From assembly GCA_007118445.1 (NCBI GenBank), contig SKRP01000106.1, positions 1 through 13,523 on the forward strand: DNA of 13,523 bases, read 5' to 3'. The position numbers and the translations under genes are program-made. Shown piece after piece: positions 6,153 through 13,490 of this stretch; positions within the stretch are counted from its first letter, which is position 1; each line of letters opens with the position of its first letter. The notes under the pieces are model-generated. The model was not told the DNA's origin. It saw only the letters and a program-made list of their open reading frames with translations, and made no database searches. This stretch comes from Natronohydrobacter sp. (lineage in GTDB: Bacteria; Pseudomonadota; Alphaproteobacteria; Rhodobacterales; Rhodobacteraceae).

Positions 6153-7072
6153 CAGAACCGCCCCAGCACTGTGATCGAATACAGCTCGGCCGGCGGCCAG
6201 AGCAGATCGAAGGCAATCTTGCCCGCCACCACCAGAACCAGCAGTGCCAGCAGGATACGCAACTGTTCGGCCTTCAGCTTCAGCCCGACCCGCGTGCCGA
6301 CCTGCGCCCCGATCACACCGCCGATGATCAGGAACACCGCCAGCATCACATCGACGCTCTGATTGGTCACTGCATGCATCATCGTGGTGAAGGCCGCCAC
6401 AAAGGTGATCTGAAAGAGCGATGTGCCGATCACGACCTTGGTGGGCATGCCCAGAAGATAGATCATAGCAGGCACCATGATGAAGCCCCCGCCCACGCCC
6501 ATGATCGCGGCCAGAATCCCCACGCCCATCCCCACCAGTAGCGGCGGAAAGACCGAGATATACAGCCCCGAGGTGCGGAATTTCATCTTGAAGGGCAGAT
6601 TATGCAGCCAGTAATGCTTGTGCAGTTTGCGTTTGGGCGCCGCAGGGTTTTTCGAGCGGATCAGCGCGCGCAGGCTTTCCTGCAGCATCAGCCCGCCGAT
6701 GATACCCAGAAAGATCACATAGGACAGTTGCACGATCAGGTCGATCTGGCCCAGGCGACTCATCAGGTTGAAAAACCAGATCCCGATCAGCGACCCGATC
6801 AGACCGCCGATCAAGAGCACCGTGCCCATCTGCAGATCGACAGTCTTGCGCTTGAGATGCGCGAGCACGCCGGAAATGGACGAGGCCACGACCTGATTGA
6901 CGCCGGTCGCCACCGCCACCGGGGGCGGCACGCCGATGAAGAACAGAAGCGGCGTGATCAGAAAGCCGCCACCGACCCCGAACATGCCCGAGAGCATCCC
7001 CACGCCGCCACCAACGCCCAGAAGCGTGAAGGCGTTGACCGAAATCTCGGCGATGGGCAGATAGACCTGCAT
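6152..7072 (-). CDS. Sulfite exporter TauE/SafE family permease
   Basis: A 306-residue inner-membrane protein with about eight hydrophobic helices in two related halves. The family repeat is seen twice: GMFGVGGGFLITPLL at 29-43 and AIMGVGGGFIMVPAM at 189-203. TauE/SafE proteins are thought to move sulfite, sulfoacetate or other small organic anions out of the cell; the substrate here cannot be read from the sequence. The loop at about 140-165 is long, basic and rich in His. The gene starts 27 bases after the stop of the ABC permease and has only a weak AGG-type binding site three bases from the ATG. The gap holds a 5-bp GGCCG/CGGCC hairpin (7084-7097) without a T-run. It overlaps the TIGR02186-type gene by one base. 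It probably shares the ABC transporter transcript. Confidence 0.92.
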   Translation of the reverse strand: MQVYLPIAEISVNAFTLLGVGGGVGMLSGMFGVGGGFLITPLLFFIGVPPPVAVATGVNQVVASSISGVLAHLKRKTVDLQMGTVLLIGGLIGSLIGIWFFNLMSRLGQIDLIVQLSYVIFLGIIGGLMLQESLRALIRSKNPAAPKRKLHKHYWLHNLPFKMKFRTSGLYISVFPPLLVGMGVGILAAIMGVGGGFIMVPAMIYLLGMPTKVVIGTSLFQITFVAAFTTMMHAVTNQSVDVMLAVFLIIGGVIGAQVGTRVGLKLKAEQLRILLALLVLVVAGKIAFDLLWPPAELYSITVLGRF

Positions 7073-7099
7073 GACCTGCTCTTGGCCGTGCGCGGCCGG

Positions 7100-8065
7100 T
7101 TAGTGTTCCTTGACATAGGCTTGCCCCCCCGCACGCGGCGGAATGGCTTTGCCCACGAACCCTGCCAGAATGACAACAGTCAGGATATAGGGCAAGGCCT
7201 GCATCGCCTGAACAGGTAAAGTGAGACCTAAAATCTCAATATTCTGGAACCGGTTTGCCACAGCTTCCAACAGACCGAACAGAAGCACCGCCCACATCGC
7301 AGGCCAGGGCCGCCATTTTGCGAAGATCATCGCGGCCAGCGCGATAAAGCCGCGCCCGGCGGTCATTTCCTGCACGAAGCCTGCTGACAGTCCGGTTGAC
7401 AGATAGGCTCCGGCCAGCCCGCAGAGCACCCCGCAGATCGCGACAGCGCCATAGCGCAGCGCCGTGACGGACACGCCGGATGTGTCCACCGCCGCCGGGT
7501 TCTCGCCCACAGCGCGTAAGCGAAGCCCGAAGCGGGTGCGAAACAACATGAACCAGGTCAGCGGCACGCAGAGAAACGCAACATAGACCAGCAGCCCATG
7601 GCCCGAGAGAATCCCGGAATAAAGCGGTCCGATCAACGGCACATCGCGCAGCGCATCGGCAAAAGGCAGGTTCAGGCGCGGCATGCGCGCATCGCCCGAC
7701 AGCGATGGCGTGCGCCCGCCCTGCCGGAACCAGTTCTGCGCGATGACGACCGTGATCCCGGCGGCCAGAAAATTGATCGCGACCCCGGAAATCAACTGAT
7801 TGCCCCGGAACGTGATCGAGGCCAGACCATGCACCAGCGACAGCACGACCGAGGCCAGCACGGCGGCCGTGACCCCGATCCAGACATTGCCGGACACAAA
7901 GGCGATGGCCGCGGCTGTGAAGGCCGCGACCAGCATCTTGCCTTCCAGCCCGATATCGAACACGCCCGCGCGCTCGGAAATCAGCCCGGCGAGGCAGGCG
8001 AACAGCAAGGGCGTCGACAGCCGCAGGGTCGAGTCGATGATCTGGACAATGACCGTGATATCCAT
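7100..8065 (-). CDS. BMP-type ABC transporter permease, second subunit
   Basis: A 321-residue inner-membrane permease of the BPD_transp_2 type (branched-chain amino acid/ribose/nucleoside importers), about eight to ten helices. The family block VFDIGLEGKML lies at 35-45, and the cytoplasmic block RLRAVGENPAAVDTSGVSV in the second half is the usual ATPase contact. It pairs with the other permease as a heterodimer. The start at 8065 is chosen because its ATG shares a base with the TGA of the upstream permease (TGATG) and GGGGGA lies a few bases before it; a GTG at 8080 in the same frame would add five residues. In this family such subunits resemble YufQ/NupC-type nucleoside importer parts, but the substrate is not proven. 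Confidence 0.93.
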   Translation of the reverse strand: MDITVIVQIIDSTLRLSTPLLFACLAGLISERAGVFDIGLEGKMLVAAFTAAAIAFVSGNVWIGVTAAVLASVVLSLVHGLASITFRGNQLISGVAINFLAAGITVVIAQNWFRQGGRTPSLSGDARMPRLNLPFADALRDVPLIGPLYSGILSGHGLLVYVAFLCVPLTWFMLFRTRFGLRLRAVGENPAAVDTSGVSVTALRYGAVAICGVLCGLAGAYLSTGLSAGFVQEMTAGRGFIALAAMIFAKWRPWPAMWAVLLFGLLEAVANRFQNIEILGLTLPVQAMQALPYILTVVILAGFVGKAIPPRAGGQAYVKEH

Positions 8066-9162
8066 CAGCGCGTCCCCCACATGGCGAATAGCCGCGTCAG
8101 CGGCATGCGCACCATATTGTCCAGCGCGCCTGTGAACAGGATCACCAGCGCCTGAATGACCACGATCAATTCGCGCGGAATGTTGGTCCAGAGCGCCAGT
8201 TCCGCCCCGCCCTGATACAGAAAGCCGAACAGAATCGCCGCCAGAAACACCCCGAACGGATGATTGCGGCCCATCAGCGCGACCGCGATGCCAATGAAGC
8301 CTGCGCCCTCGACCGCGTTCAGCACCAGCCGTTGCTGTTCACCCATCACCGAATTGACGGCCATCAGCCCGGCCAGCCCGCCCGAAATCAGCATCGTGTA
8401 AACCGTGATCTTTACCGGACTGATGCCCGCATATTCGGCGGCTGTCTGCGATTCGCCGAAGGTGCGGATCTGATAGCCCAGCCGCGTCCGCCAGAGCATG
8501 AACCAGACCGCAAAACACATCGCCAGGGCCAGAAACAGCGCGATATTCGCAGGTGTTGAGGTCGAGAAGGGGATGCCGAAGGGCTCGAGCATCTCATGCA
8601 GGCGCGGCAAGCGTATGTCAGCCGGAAACCGGGCCGAAGCCGGGTCCATCGTCCCTTGCGGGCGCAGGACATTGACCAGAAAATAGCCCAGAACCGAGGC
8701 GGCGATGAAATTGAACATGATCGTGGTGATCACGATATGACTGCCGCGCCGGGCCTGCAGCCAGGCCGGAATGAACGCCCATGCCGCGCCGAAAAATGCC
8801 GCCCCAAGTGACGCGCCCAGCAGCGCCAGCGACCAATGCGGCCAGGGAATATACAGGCAGACCAGCGCCACGCCCAGACCCGCCATCGCCGCCTGCCCTT
8901 CGCCGCCGATATTGAACAGCCGCGCCTGAAAGGCGACTGCGACAGCCAGCCCGGTAAAGATGAAATTCGTGGCATAATAGAGCGTGTAGCCCCAGCCATA
9001 GCTGGACCCGAACGCGCCTTCGACCATCAGCTTGACCGCATTCCACGGGTTTTCGCCGATCGCCCAGATCAGAATGCCGGAGATGACGAAGGCCAGCGCG
9101 ACCGAGGCCAGCGGCACCAGCGTCACATCGGCCCAATGCGGCAGCTTTTTCGGTGCGCTCAT
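8065..9162 (-). CDS. BMP-type ABC transporter permease, first subunit
   Basis: A 365-residue inner-membrane permease, longer than its partner. The first helix is at about residues 14-35; the block RLFNIGGEGQAAMAG at 81-95 is the signature of this permease type, and RTFGESQTAAEYAGISPVKI in the second half is the expected ATPase coupling loop. The long periplasmic loop RPQGTMDPASARFPADIRLP is typical of the YufP/NupB-like longer subunit. Its ATG overlaps the stop of the ATPase gene by four bases (ATGA at 9162-9159), and its own stop overlaps the next permease start, so the three membrane and ATPase parts are tightly coupled and should be made in fixed ratio. Confidence 0.93.
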   Translation of the reverse strand: MSAPKKLPHWADVTLVPLASVALAFVISGILIWAIGENPWNAVKLMVEGAFGSSYGWGYTLYYATNFIFTGLAVAVAFQARLFNIGGEGQAAMAGLGVALVCLYIPWPHWSLALLGASLGAAFFGAAWAFIPAWLQARRGSHIVITTIMFNFIAASVLGYFLVNVLRPQGTMDPASARFPADIRLPRLHEMLEPFGIPFSTSTPANIALFLALAMCFAVWFMLWRTRLGYQIRTFGESQTAAEYAGISPVKITVYTMLISGGLAGLMAVNSVMGEQQRLVLNAVEGAGFIGIAVALMGRNHPFGVFLAAILFGFLYQGGAELALWTNIPRELIVVIQALVILFTGALDNMVRMPLTRLFAMWGTR

Positions 9163-10724
9163 GCCATCCCCGCCATCAACAGCCCCAGTTCCTGCGCATT
9201 GGTCGCATCCGGCATCCGCTCGCCCATGATCCGGCCATCGAACATGACCAGAATCCGGTCCGAGAGCGCCATGATTTCATCGAGCTCGACCGAGACCAGC
9301 AGGATCGCCGCACCGGCATCGCGCAGCCGGATGATCCGCTGATGGATGAACTCGATCGCGCCGATATCCACCCCGCGCGTGGGCTGGCCGATCAGCAGCA
9401 GGTCAGGCGCGTGTTCGATTTCGCGGGCAAGGACGATCTTTTGCTGATTGCCGCCGGAAAAGCCGCTGGCCTTCAGGTGAGGGTCTGCCGGGCGCACATC
9501 AAAGGCCCCCATCTTTTCCTCAGTGTCGCGCATGATCGCGGGATTGTTCATCCGCCAGGGGCTCGGGTTGTATACCGGGTCGTTATGATAGCCGAGTGCG
9601 ACATTCTCCCAGGCGTGGAAATTCAGCACCAGCCCGCGCCGGTGGCGGTCTTCGGGCACATGGGCGATCCGGTGTTTGCGCCGGGTCTGACCGTCACATC
9701 CCGGACCTGAAAGCGGCAAGGGCTCGCCGCGCAGCCATGCTGTCCCTTCTGCCGGACGCAGACCGGCAATGGCTTCGAGCAGTTCCGACTGCCCATTGCC
9801 CGCAACCCCGGCAATGCCCAGAATCTCGCCTGCGCGCAGGTTGAAATCGAGCCCCCGCAACCGTTCCACGCCCTGGCTGTCCACCAGCCGCAGCCCTTCG
9901 ATGCGCAGCACTTCATCCGTGGGATGTGCGGGCGTTTTTTCCACGCGCAACAAGACCTTGCGGCCCACCATCAATTCTGCAAGCTCGGTCGGGCTGGTCT
10001 GCGACGTGGTGCGCGTCGCCACCATCTCGCCGCGCCGCATCACACTAACTTCGTCCGTTACATCCATGATTTCACGCAGTTTATGCGTGATCAGGATGAT
10101 CGTCTTGCCCTGCTCTTTCAGCCCGCGCAGGATGCGGAACAGGTGATCGGCCTCAGAGGGCGTCAGCACGCCTGTCGGCTCGTCCAGAATCAGGATATCA
10201 GCCTCGCGATAGAGCGCCTTCAGGATCTCGACACGCTGCTGATGGCCCACGGACAGATCCTCGATCTTGGCGTCCGGGTCCACATGCAGCTCGAATTCAC
10301 GCGCCAGATCCTTCAGCAGCCCGCGTGCGCGCGCCAGCGAGTTGCGCAGCAGATGCGAGTCCTCCGCCCCCAGAATCACGTTTTCCAGCACAGAGAAATT
10401 CTCGACCAGCTTGAAATGCTGGAAGACCATGCCGATTCCGGCGCGGATCGCATCCGGGCTGGAATTGATCTCGGTCTTGGCGCCATTGATGAAAACCTCG
10501 CCCGCATCGGCACGGTAGAACCCGTAGAGGATCGACATCAGCGTTGATTTGCCCGCGCCATTCTCGCCCACGATCCCGTGGATCGTGCCGCGCTTCACGC
10601 GGATCGAAATATCCTTGTTGGCCTGAACCGGCCCGAATGCCTTGGAAATGCCGCGCAGCTCAATGGCCAGCGGGGTGGATGCGGCAGGGGCCTGCCGCAT
10701 CGCATCTGGTGCTGCCTCGGTCAT
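9159..10724 (-). CDS. BMP-type ABC transporter ATP-binding protein with two nucleotide-binding domains
   Basis: A 521-residue cytoplasmic ATPase with two fused nucleotide-binding domains, powering the two permeases. Domain 1 has Walker A GENGAGKST (53-61), Q102, Walker B ILILDEPT with E182 and H214, but a changed signature LSVGHQQR (157-164). Domain 2 has a broken P-loop GVAGNGQSE (306-314), LLLIGQPTRG (442-451) where the usual Asp and Glu are Gly and Gln, and VSVELDE in place of the His switch, yet it keeps the good signature FSGGNQQK (422-429). So one working ATP site is expected, made of domain 1 Walker motifs and the domain 2 signature. This asymmetry is common in nucleoside-type members as I remember them. 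The ATG at 10724 lies six bases after the substrate-binding protein stop; a second in-frame ATG at 10700 is possible. Confidence 0.94.
   Translation of the reverse strand: MTEAAPDAMRQAPAASTPLAIELRGISKAFGPVQANKDISIRVKRGTIHGIVGENGAGKSTLMSILYGFYRADAGEVFINGAKTEINSSPDAIRAGIGMVFQHFKLVENFSVLENVILGAEDSHLLRNSLARARGLLKDLAREFELHVDPDAKIEDLSVGHQQRVEILKALYREADILILDEPTGVLTPSEADHLFRILRGLKEQGKTIILITHKLREIMDVTDEVSVMRRGEMVATRTTSQTSPTELAELMVGRKVLLRVEKTPAHPTDEVLRIEGLRLVDSQGVERLRGLDFNLRAGEILGIAGVAGNGQSELLEAIAGLRPAEGTAWLRGEPLPLSGPGCDGQTRRKHRIAHVPEDRHRRGLVLNFHAWENVALGYHNDPVYNPSPWRMNNPAIMRDTEEKMGAFDVRPADPHLKASGFSGGNQQKIVLAREIEHAPDLLLIGQPTRGVDIGAIEFIHQRIIRLRDAGAAILLVSVELDEIMALSDRILVMFDGRIMGERMPDATNAQELGLLMAGMA
10681..10698 (-). 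other. GC-rich hairpin at the SBP/ATPase junction
   Basis: In the mRNA, GCGGCAG (10698-10692) and CTGCCGC (10687-10681) form a 7-bp stem around a GCCC loop. It lies within codons 9-15 of the ATPase, about 33 bases past the substrate-binding protein stop. It could protect the upstream mRNA end or slow ATPase translation so that more binding protein is made. No T-run follows, so it is not an intrinsic terminator. Confidence 0.45.
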
Positions 10725-10730
10725 GGCCGC

Positions 10731-11720
10731 TCAAAAGGCCGGGCAGGTGCTGTCCGTGCGGTAATCATGCACGCTCAATTCGCCTGCGATGATTGCCGCC
10801 TTGGCGTCCTCGACGGCGGCCTGCATCTCGTCGGTGATCAGATCGGCATTATGCTCATCGAGCGCATAGCCCACCCCGCCCGAGGCCAGATCCATCCGCA
10901 CAACACCGGTTTCCAGACCGGGGCCATCGCTGAACGCGTCAAACACAGCCTGATCGACCAGTTTCAGCATCGAGGTCAGCACCGAGGCGGGGTGAAGATG
11001 GTTCTGGTTGCTGTCCACCCCGATCGACAACAGCCCGGCATCTTCGGCAGCCTGCAACACGCCCAGGCCAGTGCCGCCCGCTGCCGCGAAGACGATGTCA
11101 GAGCCCTGGCTGAACTGCGACTGCGCGATTTCAGAGCCGCGCACCGGGTCATTCCATGCCGATGGGGTCGAGCCCGTGTAATTGACGATTACGTTGATAT
11201 CCGGGTTCACCGCTTTCGCGCCCTGCGCATAGCCGCAAGCGAAAGCCGTGATCAGCGGAATTTCCATGCCGCCCACAAAGCTGATCGTATCGGTTTCGGT
11301 GGCCATCGCAGCCAGCATGCCGACCAGATAGCTGCCCTGTTCTTCGGCAAACACCACCGAACGCACATTGGGCAGGTCGACCACCGCATCAATCAGGACG
11401 AAAGAGGTATCCGGGAATTCGGGCGCGACTTCCTGCAGCGTCGGTTCATTGGCAAAGCCCAGCACGACGACCGGGTTCGCACCCGCTTCGGCCAGACGGC
11501 GGGCGAATTGCACGCGCTGCGCTTCGGCAGAAATCTCGATATCGCGGTAGCTGCCGCCAGTTTCCGCAGCCCAACGCTCGGACCCGTTGAAGGCCGCTTC
11601 ATTGAAGGATTTGTCGAATTTGCCGCCAAGGTCATACATCAGCGCCGGATCGGCCTGCGCGATGGTGGCGGTCAGGGCCAGGGTTGAAGCTGCGCCGAGC
11701 AGGGTTTTCAGAGACGTCAT
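10731..11720 (-). CDS. BMP-family ABC transporter substrate-binding protein
   Basis: A 329-residue periplasmic binding protein of the basic membrane protein (BMP/PnrA/Med) family, which mostly binds purine nucleosides. A Sec signal peptide spans about residues 1-23 and should be cut after AQA; there is no lipobox cysteine, so it should be free in the periplasm rather than a lipoprotein. Family blocks include YDLGGKFDKSFNEAAFNG (29-46), VVFAEEQGSYLVGMLAA, and VIVNYTGSTPSAWNDPVRG. Two cysteines, one in FACGYAQG and one near the end (STCPAF), might form a disulfide. CAGGAG lies nine bases before the ATG (around 11730-11735). It heads the transporter operon and is expected to be its most highly expressed gene. 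The ligand is not shown by the sequence. Confidence 0.94.
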   Translation of the reverse strand: MTSLKTLLGAASTLALTATIAQADPALMYDLGGKFDKSFNEAAFNGSERWAAETGGSYRDIEISAEAQRVQFARRLAEAGANPVVVLGFANEPTLQEVAPEFPDTSFVLIDAVVDLPNVRSVVFAEEQGSYLVGMLAAMATETDTISFVGGMEIPLITAFACGYAQGAKAVNPDINVIVNYTGSTPSAWNDPVRGSEIAQSQFSQGSDIVFAAAGGTGLGVLQAAEDAGLLSIGVDSNQNHLHPASVLTSMLKLVDQAVFDAFSDGPGLETGVVRMDLASGGVGYALDEHNADLITDEMQAAVEDAKAAIIAGELSVHDYRTDSTCPAF

Positions 11721-11805
11721 GCGGGTTTACTCCTGTTGGGCCCCGCAGCGTATCGAGCGCAGCGAGGCAGGTTTCGGCAGCGTTACGCGCTGCGCGATTG
11801 CCCCG

Positions 11806-11834
11806 ATTAACCCCGCATTTGACAAGGGGGTCAA
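11806..11834 (-). promoter_or_regulatory. Putative sigma-70-type promoter of the BMP transporter operon
   Basis: Read on the minus strand, TTGACC (11834-11829) and GTTAAT (11811-11806) are 17 bases apart, an acceptable -35/-10 pair, giving a leader of about 80 bases before the substrate-binding protein start. The -35 lies within TTGAC-N6-GTCAA (11819-11834), an inverted repeat that may be an operator. The leader also holds a 6-bp GCAGCG/CGCTGC stem (11777-11793). The promoter is predicted by eye only. Confidence 0.45.
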
Positions 11835-11858
11835 CTGCAAAAATGAGTGAGTTTGCAG
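11835..11858. repeat. CTGCAAA-N10-TTTGCAG inverted repeat upstream of the transporter promoter
   Basis: Perfect 7-base arms at 11835-11841 and 11852-11858 are separated by ten bases. The repeat lies between the rimI stop and the candidate -35 of the transporter operon, which it touches. It could be a regulator site; as an RNA hairpin after rimI it is A:T-rich and has no T-run, so it is a poor terminator. Confidence 0.5.
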
Positions 11859-11864
11859 CGTGCG

Positions 11865-12311
11865 CTACGAGGATCGGAGGATGCTGTCGAGTTCCGCCCG
11901 AAAAACCAGCGCGTCGCGCGGTGCATGGCCTGTTGCGCGATAATAGCCGCGCCGTGTCCCGGCTTGCGTGAACCCGAGGCTGGTATAGAGCGCGATCGCA
12001 GGCCTGTTATCCGCAGCAACTTCCAGAAAGCAGACCCGCGCGCCGCGTGCGCTCACCTGTGCCAGCCCTTCGCGCATCAGCGCGCGCGCCAGCCCGCTCT
12101 GGCGCTGGTCAGGGGCTGTGGCGAGGGTCAGCAGTTCGGCCTCGTCGCAGATCACGCGAAACAGCGCACAGGCCCGCAGCGCAGACCCATCGCATCGGTA
12201 CAGCAGACAGCTTTGCGAATCTGCCAGCAGGCTTGCGAAATCCTGTGCGGACCAGGGCGGCGGCAGGGTGAAACACTGCCGGTGCAGGGCCGCCAGCGCC
12301 TGCGCGGTCAT
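11865..12311 (-). CDS. rimI: Ribosomal-protein-alanine N-acetyltransferase RimI (GNAT)
   Basis: A 148-residue cytosolic GNAT enzyme that should transfer acetyl from acetyl-CoA to the N-terminal alanine of ribosomal protein S18. The acetyl-CoA loop RQSGLA is at 70-75 within LATAPDQRQSGLARALM. The block LEVAADNRPAIALYTSLGF (96-114) carries E97 and Y109, spaced as the catalytic Glu and Tyr of E. coli RimI (E103 and Y115), followed by RRGYY. Its ATG overlaps the tsaB stop by four bases (ATGA at 12311-12308), and the tsaB-rimI pair is a common arrangement in bacteria. GNAT enzymes are hard to tell apart by sequence alone, but the neighbour and RimI-like second half make the call likely. Confidence 0.88.
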   Translation of the reverse strand: MTAQALAALHRQCFTLPPPWSAQDFASLLADSQSCLLYRCDGSALRACALFRVICDEAELLTLATAPDQRQSGLARALMREGLAQVSARGARVCFLEVAADNRPAIALYTSLGFTQAGTRRGYYRATGHAPRDALVFRAELDSILRSS

Positions 12312-12943
12312 GGCAGCAAGGCCGGGGGCTGTTCGGCAGGCAGGGCCGCATCGGCGGGGCGGATATAGAGCGGCGCAGGTCGCGGCTGCGACCCCGCACG
12401 CAGTTTGTGCAATCCGACCCGCGCGATGGCTTCGGCCAGGGGATAGCGTGGCGGCAGGGCTGGCACGCCGATCAACGCTGCTGCGGATCCGGTCACTGCA
12501 GTATCAGGGGCGAGGGTCAGATCCTGCAGTTCCATCAGACAGGGCATGTCCGGCGCGACCCCGAACCCCTGCAGATAGGCGGCCCCACGCCGCGCATCCT
12601 CGGCCACGATCAGCGGGCGCGGCAGGTCGCAGGCGCGGGCTTCAAAAATCGATACACCGATGGCCGGGCGCAGCAAGGCCAGCGCAAGCCCGCGCGCAGT
12701 GGCGACCGAAATGCGGATGCCGGTGAAATTTCCCGGCCCGACGCCCACCGCCAGCACTGCCAGATCGCGCCAGTCCGCGCCCCCGTCGCGCAGCACCCGC
12801 TCCAGCATCGGCACCAGCGCTTCGGCCTGCCCGCGCGCCATGTCCTCCTGGGCCTGCGCCAGCAGAGTATCGCCCGACAGAAGTGCGGCCGCGCAATGCG
12901 CGGCCGATGTGTCAAAGCCAAGGATCAGAGGATCAGACCGCAA
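12308..12943 (-). CDS. tsaB: tRNA threonylcarbamoyladenosine biosynthesis protein TsaB
   Basis: A 211-residue cytosolic protein, partner of TsaD and TsaE in adding threonylcarbamoyl to A37 of ANN-reading tRNAs. It belongs to the ASKHA fold: LGFDTSAAHCAAALL (8-22) is the first phosphate-type loop and VGVGPGNFTGIRISVATARGL (66-86) the TsaB signature. The C-terminal part is less conserved, as usual, and ends with the family-like LYIRPADA. The start is a TTG at 12943-12941, inside the last codons of the nfuA-like gene (11-base overlap) with GAGG about nine bases before it; no in-frame ATG lies near. The overlaps on both sides suggest translational coupling with its neighbours. Confidence 0.93.
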   Translation of the reverse strand: MRSDPLILGFDTSAAHCAAALLSGDTLLAQAQEDMARGQAEALVPMLERVLRDGGADWRDLAVLAVGVGPGNFTGIRISVATARGLALALLRPAIGVSIFEARACDLPRPLIVAEDARRGAAYLQGFGVAPDMPCLMELQDLTLAPDTAVTGSAAALIGVPALPPRYPLAEAIARVGLHKLRAGSQPRPAPLYIRPADAALPAEQPPALLP

Positions 12944-13490
12944 CCGGGCGCACCTCGGTCACTTCGGGGATGTAATGGCGCAGCAGGTTCTCGATCCCCA
13001 TTTTCAGCGTCATGGTGGACGAGGGGCAGCCCGCGCAGGCCCCTTTCATATGCAGATAGACCACGCCGCGCTCAAAGCCGTGGAAGGTGATATCACCGCC
13101 ATCCTGCGCCACGGCCGGGCGCACACGGCTGTCCAGAAGCTCCTTGATCTGGCCCACGATTTCAGAATCCGGGCCGTCATGGGCGGCATGGCCTGCCTCG
13201 GCCTCGCCCTCGATCACCGCGGCACCGGACTGGAAATGCTCCATGATCGCGCCCAGGATTTCCGGTTTCAGATGCTGCCACTCACAATCATCTGCCTTGG
13301 TCACCGTGATGAAATCGCTGCCCAGAAACACCCCTGTCACACCTGCGACGCAAAACAGCCGCTGCGCCAGGGGCGAGCTGGCCGCCGCATCTGCATTCGG
13401 GAAATCCGCTGTGCCAAGGCCCAGCACGTCCTGACCGGGCAGGAATTTCAGTGTGGCCGGGTTCGGGGTTGATTCCGTCTGGATGAACAT
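12933..13490 (-). CDS. NifU-family Fe-S cluster carrier (Nfu type)
   Basis: A 185-residue Fe-S carrier that holds a cluster and passes it to target enzymes. The N-terminal Nfu domain begins MFIQTESTPNPATLKFLPGQ and runs to about residue 90; a flexible acidic, His-containing linker follows (about 93-108). The C-terminal NifU domain holds DGGDI (130-134) and the cluster-binding pair C152-A-G-C155 in GACAGCPSSTMTLKMGIENL. This domain order is that of mitochondrial NFU1 and alphaproteobacterial Nfu rather than E. coli NfuA, which has a degenerate A-type N-domain. AGGAG lies eight bases before the ATG (13499-13503). It leads the tsaB-rimI group. The 33 bases beyond the start, to the window end, hold no further gene. 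Confidence 0.93.
   Translation of the reverse strand: MFIQTESTPNPATLKFLPGQDVLGLGTADFPNADAAASSPLAQRLFCVAGVTGVFLGSDFITVTKADDCEWQHLKPEILGAIMEHFQSGAAVIEGEAEAGHAAHDGPDSEIVGQIKELLDSRVRPAVAQDGGDITFHGFERGVVYLHMKGACAGCPSSTMTLKMGIENLLRHYIPEVTEVRPVAV

Noticed and set aside
7084..7097. GGCCG/CGGCC hairpin between the permease and TauE genes as a terminator
   Set aside because: It is a five-bp stem with no T-run in the direction of transcription, so operon read-through is more likely.
6602..7219. Open frame of 205 codons on the + strand over the TauE gene and permease end
   Set aside because: The product is a polar His/Gln/Arg-rich string, the mirror of membrane-protein codons, and matches nothing.
10578..11687. 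Open frame of 369 codons on the + strand over the ATPase start and the substrate-binding protein
   Set aside because: It crosses two firm genes and an intergenic gap, and its product has no domain.
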